Assembly: GCF_028682455.1 (NCBI RefSeq)
Contig: NZ_JANHLD010000002.1
Span: forward strand, 806,001 to 870,000
Reading direction: 5' to 3'
DNA: 64,000 nt
Source of the DNA: Pseudomonas putida
GTDB taxonomy: Bacteria > Pseudomonadota > Gammaproteobacteria > Pseudomonadales > Pseudomonadaceae
Shown one piece after another: positions 61,572-64,000 of the stretch (its first letter is position 1; every line of letters starts with the position of its first letter). The translations under genes and the position numbers were made by a program. A model generated the notes under the pieces. It was not told the origin of the DNA and made no database searches. It saw only the letters and a program-made list of their open reading frames with translations.

Positions 61572-62285
61572 TCACGACGCGGGCAGGATGACCTTCATGC
61601 GCGCGTCGGTGGTGGCCGCACCGAAGGTTTCGGCGTAGCGCAAGGTGGCATTGGCGTGCTCGCGCATGATCGCTTCGGCGCGGGCGCCCTGGCCGTTGAC
61701 CAGTGCATCGAACACCGAATGGTGCTGCATGTGCGCGTAGTTGAAGCGGCGGTATTCGCGTGCCATGTCATGACGGTCGACCGCCAGCGCTGTGACCGAG
61801 GCGAACGGCAGGTGGTCGTTGCGGGCCAGGGCATCGGCAATCGCCGGGTTGTGACTGCCTTCGACGATCACCTGGTGAAAACGCATGTTGAGGTCGTGGT
61901 AGGCCTCGAGGTCTTCCTCGGTGACAAAGCCCTTCGCGAACAACTGATCGCCCTCGTACAGGCAGCGCTGCAGGGTTTCCCGCGCCTGCTGCGACAACCC
62001 GCGCTCGGCGGTCTGGCGTGCGGCCAGGCCCTCGAGCACCCCCCGCACCTCGACCGCCCCGGCGATATCGTCGGCACTCACCGAGCGCACCTGGAACCCG
62101 CGCCCACCAAAGCGCACCAGCAGCCCTTCCTGCTCCAGGGTACGAAACGCCATGCGCACCGGCATGCGTGAAACGCCGAACAGCTCGGCGGTGGGAATTT
62201 CCATCAACCGCGCGCCGGCGGCCAGCTCGCCCGAGGCGATCATCTTGCGCAACGCGACCAGAACCAATTGACCGGGCTTACTCAT
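61572..62285 (-). CDS. vanR: GntR/FadR-family repressor VanR
   Basis: 237 residues: N-terminal winged helix (LRKMIASGELAAGARLMEIPTAELFGVSRMPVRMAFRTLEQEGLLVRFGGRGFQVRSV-type region) and a C-terminal FCD ligand domain. It is convergent with vanB. The perfect palindrome before vanA is the expected target. No such palindrome precedes vanR itself in this window. Confidence 0.9.
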   Translation of the reverse strand: MSKPGQLVLVALRKMIASGELAAGARLMEIPTAELFGVSRMPVRMAFRTLEQEGLLVRFGGRGFQVRSVSADDIAGAVEVRGVLEGLAARQTAERGLSQQARETLQRCLYEGDQLFAKGFVTEEDLEAYHDLNMRFHQVIVEGSHNPAIADALARNDHLPFASVTALAVDRHDMAREYRRFNYAHMQHHSVFDALVNGQGARAEAIMREHANATLRYAETFGAATTDARMKVILPAS

Positions 62286-62328
62286 CCACGCAACTTCCAG
62301 AAAACATGGACCGTCATACTACCGCAAA

Positions 62329-62506
62329 CCTGCAGGAGCGGGCTTGCCCCGCCATCAAGCTGAAGATCAAAAGCACAATTCGCTGCGCTGAACCTGTGGA
62401 AGCTGGCTTGCCAGCGATGAGGCCAGTACGGCTGGCAATTTCGGTGTCGCCCCAATCACGGCCGCTTCGCGGCCGATCGTTGCCAAGACCAGCTCCCACA
62501 GGTGCT
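62329..62506. repeat. REP-type repeats upstream of vanR
   Basis: A REP copy, CAGGAGCGGGCTTGCCCCGCC (about 62332-62352), is paired with a diverged copy at 62458-62506 (cggccgcttcgcggccgatc then a degenerated arm). The middle contains aagatcaaaagcacaattcgctg, the complement of sequence next to the REP at 34717. The element ends at the porin stop. Confidence 0.6.
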
Positions 62507-62508
62507 AC

Positions 62509-63762
62509 CTAGAACGACAATGGATAACTCACGATCAACCGGGTCTGGTCGAAATCGCTGTTGAAGCTGCGTCGGTTGGTGGCGTTGTTCACGCGGATGC
62601 TCAGGCGCTGGAAGGTGCCGCTCTGGATGGTGTAGCCGACTTCGGTGTCGCGCTCCCATTCCTTGCCGTTGCTGCCCGCATTGGTGGTGGCGTTCTCGCC
62701 GTGGCCATAGCGCACCATCGCCAACAACCCCGGCACGCCCATGGCGGCGAAGTTGTAGTCATAACGTACCTGCCAGGAACGCTCGTCGGCGTTGCTGAAG
62801 TTGCCGTTGAACATGTCGTTGCCCAGGGTCCGGCCGCTACTGCCATACACCGACATCCACTGGCTGTCGCCACTGACTTTCTGCAACCCCAGGTACAAGG
62901 TATGGCCACCCGTGGCGGCCGACAGCAAGGCGTAGCCGGTTCGACTCTGGATATCGCCAATGCGCGCCTGGCCATCGTCCCGGTCGATGAAGTAGCCCAG
63001 GTTGGCACCCAGCACCCAGTTGCCCACCGGCTGCTTGTGCAGCAGGTTGAAATAGCTCTGCTGGTAGATGTCTTCGAGCTGTGAATGCCACACGCCCACC
63101 AGCGTGCGCTGCTGGTTGAAACGGTACTCGGCACCGGCATAGTTGAACCCGTCCGACGTCACCCCGGGCGCCGCCCAGGCCGACAGGTCCTGCATGTCGG
63201 AGGAATTGCGCAGGCTCACCTCGCGGTACTGGCCAGCCTGCAGGCTCAGGCCTTCGATTTCGCGCGAATCGAGCATGCCGCCGCGAAACGTCTGCGGCAG
63301 CAAGCGGCCATCGTCGTAGCGCAGCAGTGGAATGTCGGGCAACAGCTCACCCACCTTGAGCTCGGTGGCCGAGACACGCATCTTGGCCGCCACCCCAGCC
63401 CGGCCGTAGTCGTCTGCCGCACGTCCATCGTCATGCACCGGCAACAGTTCCGAGCCGCTGACGTCCCGGCTGCTGTCGAGTTTCACGCCAAACATGGCGA
63501 TGCCGTCCAGGCCAAAGCCGACGACGCCCGGGGTGTAGCCCGAGGTGAACTTGAGGATGAAACCCTGGGCCCACTCGTCGACCTTGCTCTTGGCCGCACC
63601 CGGGTCGCGGAAATCGCGATTGAAGTAGTAGTTGCGCAGCAGCAGGTCGGTCTTGGCACCTTCGAAGAAGCCGCCCTCTTCCGCCCAGGCCGGCAGGCTC
63701 ATGCCGAGGATCAAGGTAGCGGTGGCGACCGAACGCGCCAGGCTGCAAGGAGTGTGGATCAT
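62509..63762 (-). CDS. OprD-family porin, probable aromatic-acid uptake
   Basis: 417 residues, signal peptide ending in AWA-EEG. OprD-family features are FFEGAKTDLLLRNYYFNRDFR, GFILKFTSGYTPGVVGFGLDG, and ELLPDIPLLRYDDGRLLPQTFRG. The chain ends in Phe as expected of an outer-membrane barrel. Position in the vanillate locus suggests vanillate or vanillin uptake (OpdK/VanP-like); substrate is inferred. Confidence 0.85.
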   Translation of the reverse strand: MIHTPCSLARSVATATLILGMSLPAWAEEGGFFEGAKTDLLLRNYYFNRDFRDPGAAKSKVDEWAQGFILKFTSGYTPGVVGFGLDGIAMFGVKLDSSRDVSGSELLPVHDDGRAADDYGRAGVAAKMRVSATELKVGELLPDIPLLRYDDGRLLPQTFRGGMLDSREIEGLSLQAGQYREVSLRNSSDMQDLSAWAAPGVTSDGFNYAGAEYRFNQQRTLVGVWHSQLEDIYQQSYFNLLHKQPVGNWVLGANLGYFIDRDDGQARIGDIQSRTGYALLSAATGGHTLYLGLQKVSGDSQWMSVYGSSGRTLGNDMFNGNFSNADERSWQVRYDYNFAAMGVPGLLAMVRYGHGENATTNAGSNGKEWERDTEVGYTIQSGTFQRLSIRVNNATNRRSFNSDFDQTRLIVSYPLSF

Positions 63763-63838
63763 TATTATTGTTCTCCGCTTTTCATGGGCGCAGCCGCTCC
63801 CCGACAGGCCGCAAGGGCCCGTCCATCAGAGGCTGCGT

Positions 63839-63860
63839 AAAAGCCCGGCAAACGCCGGGC
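63839..63860 (-). terminator. Intrinsic terminator after vdh
   Basis: GCCCGGC-GTTT-GCCGGGC on the minus strand, followed by TTTT. It is placed 22 bp after the vdh stop. Confidence 0.8.
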
Positions 63861-63881
63861 GGCACTCAGTGACTCAAGGCA

Positions 63882-64000
63882 TCAGAACGGATACTGGCGC
63901 GGTGAATGCTGCACGCTGATCCAGTGATCACGGGTGAACTCGTCAATAGCCCAATCGCCGTTGAAACGCCCCAGCCCCGAATTCTTCTCGCCGCCGAACG
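63882..64000 (-). CDS. vdh: Vanillin (aldehyde) dehydrogenase, C-terminal fragment
   Basis: Only the last 39 codons are in the window: [21 protein letters not shown] followed by a [10 protein letters not shown] segment ending PRQYPF and TGA. The FGGxKxSGxGR block is the standard aldehyde-dehydrogenase end, and the tail closely resembles pseudomonad vanillin dehydrogenase. It would make vanillate for VanAB, fitting the locus. The rest lies beyond the right edge. Confidence 0.8.
   Translation of the reverse strand, partial: FGGEKNSGLGRFNGDWAIDEFTRDHWISVQHSPRQYPF

Noticed and set aside
1..64000. tRNA or rRNA genes, CRISPR arrays, prophage or intact insertion sequences
   Set aside because: No cloverleaf-like segments, no spaced direct repeats, no transposase or integrase genes were recognised.

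Overview
The window is high-GC Pseudomonas DNA. Codon use, REP-type repeats and gene families (PvdS-like sigma factor, OprD-family porin, vanillate operon, Gsp secretion operon) all point to the P. putida / P. entomophila group. That placement is an inference from content, not from a marker gene. No tRNA, rRNA, CRISPR array or prophage was seen.

Layout. (1) 1-6118 is the edge of a nonribosomal peptide cluster: an Fe(II)/2-oxoglutarate hydroxylase (cut by the window), a fatty-acyl-AMP ligase/PCP/condensation protein, a type II thioesterase, an MbtH protein and a divergent iron-starvation sigma factor. The set suggests a lipopeptide siderophore. (2) 6245-10491 holds endonuclease I, a LysE exporter and a divergent response regulator / hybrid kinase pair. 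(3) 10504-14341 holds a TonB-dependent siderophore receptor with a PepSY membrane protein, plus the 3' stump of a second receptor. (4) 14442-32661 is a type VI secretion operon running leftward (tssA,B,C,hcp,E,F,G, three tandem paralogues, PAAR-like, vgrG, tssJ,K,L,M) with no clpV. (5) 32774-34579 carries two toxin-like genes: an ADP-ribosyltransferase-fold protein just upstream of tssA, and a divergent YopT/C58-type cysteine protease. (6) 34580-35160 is repeat-rich DNA. (7) 35134-45118 is a type II secretion operon (gspC-M) with a cytochrome b561 gene. (8) 45201-57478 holds a GbpA-type chitin-binding LPMO, a BvgS/RocS-like kinase with an RcsB-like regulator, and a CFA/Cbl-type fimbrial set (chaperone, two tip adhesins, usher, major pilin). 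(9) 57902-64000 holds nhaA, a regulator remnant, vanA-vanB-vanR, an OprD-family porin and the end of a vanillin dehydrogenase gene.

The most interesting signals are two. First, a 14-bp motif, TARGANNNTTCYKA, resembles the enterobacterial RcsB box. It lies upstream of gbpA, of three fimbrial transcription units, of the ADP-ribosyltransferase gene and of tssA, and a further copy faces nhaA. Most copies sit about 25 bp before a -10-like hexamer. The RcsB-like regulator encoded between gbpA and the fimbrial genes is the obvious candidate to read it, which would tie adhesion, a chitin-binding protein, a toxin and the T6SS into one regulon. Second, where T6SS clusters often carry clpV, this one has three 231-residue paralogues sharing an HHSTTFA...SGHYKP core that recalls plant IQM proteins; they may be effectors of an undescribed class.
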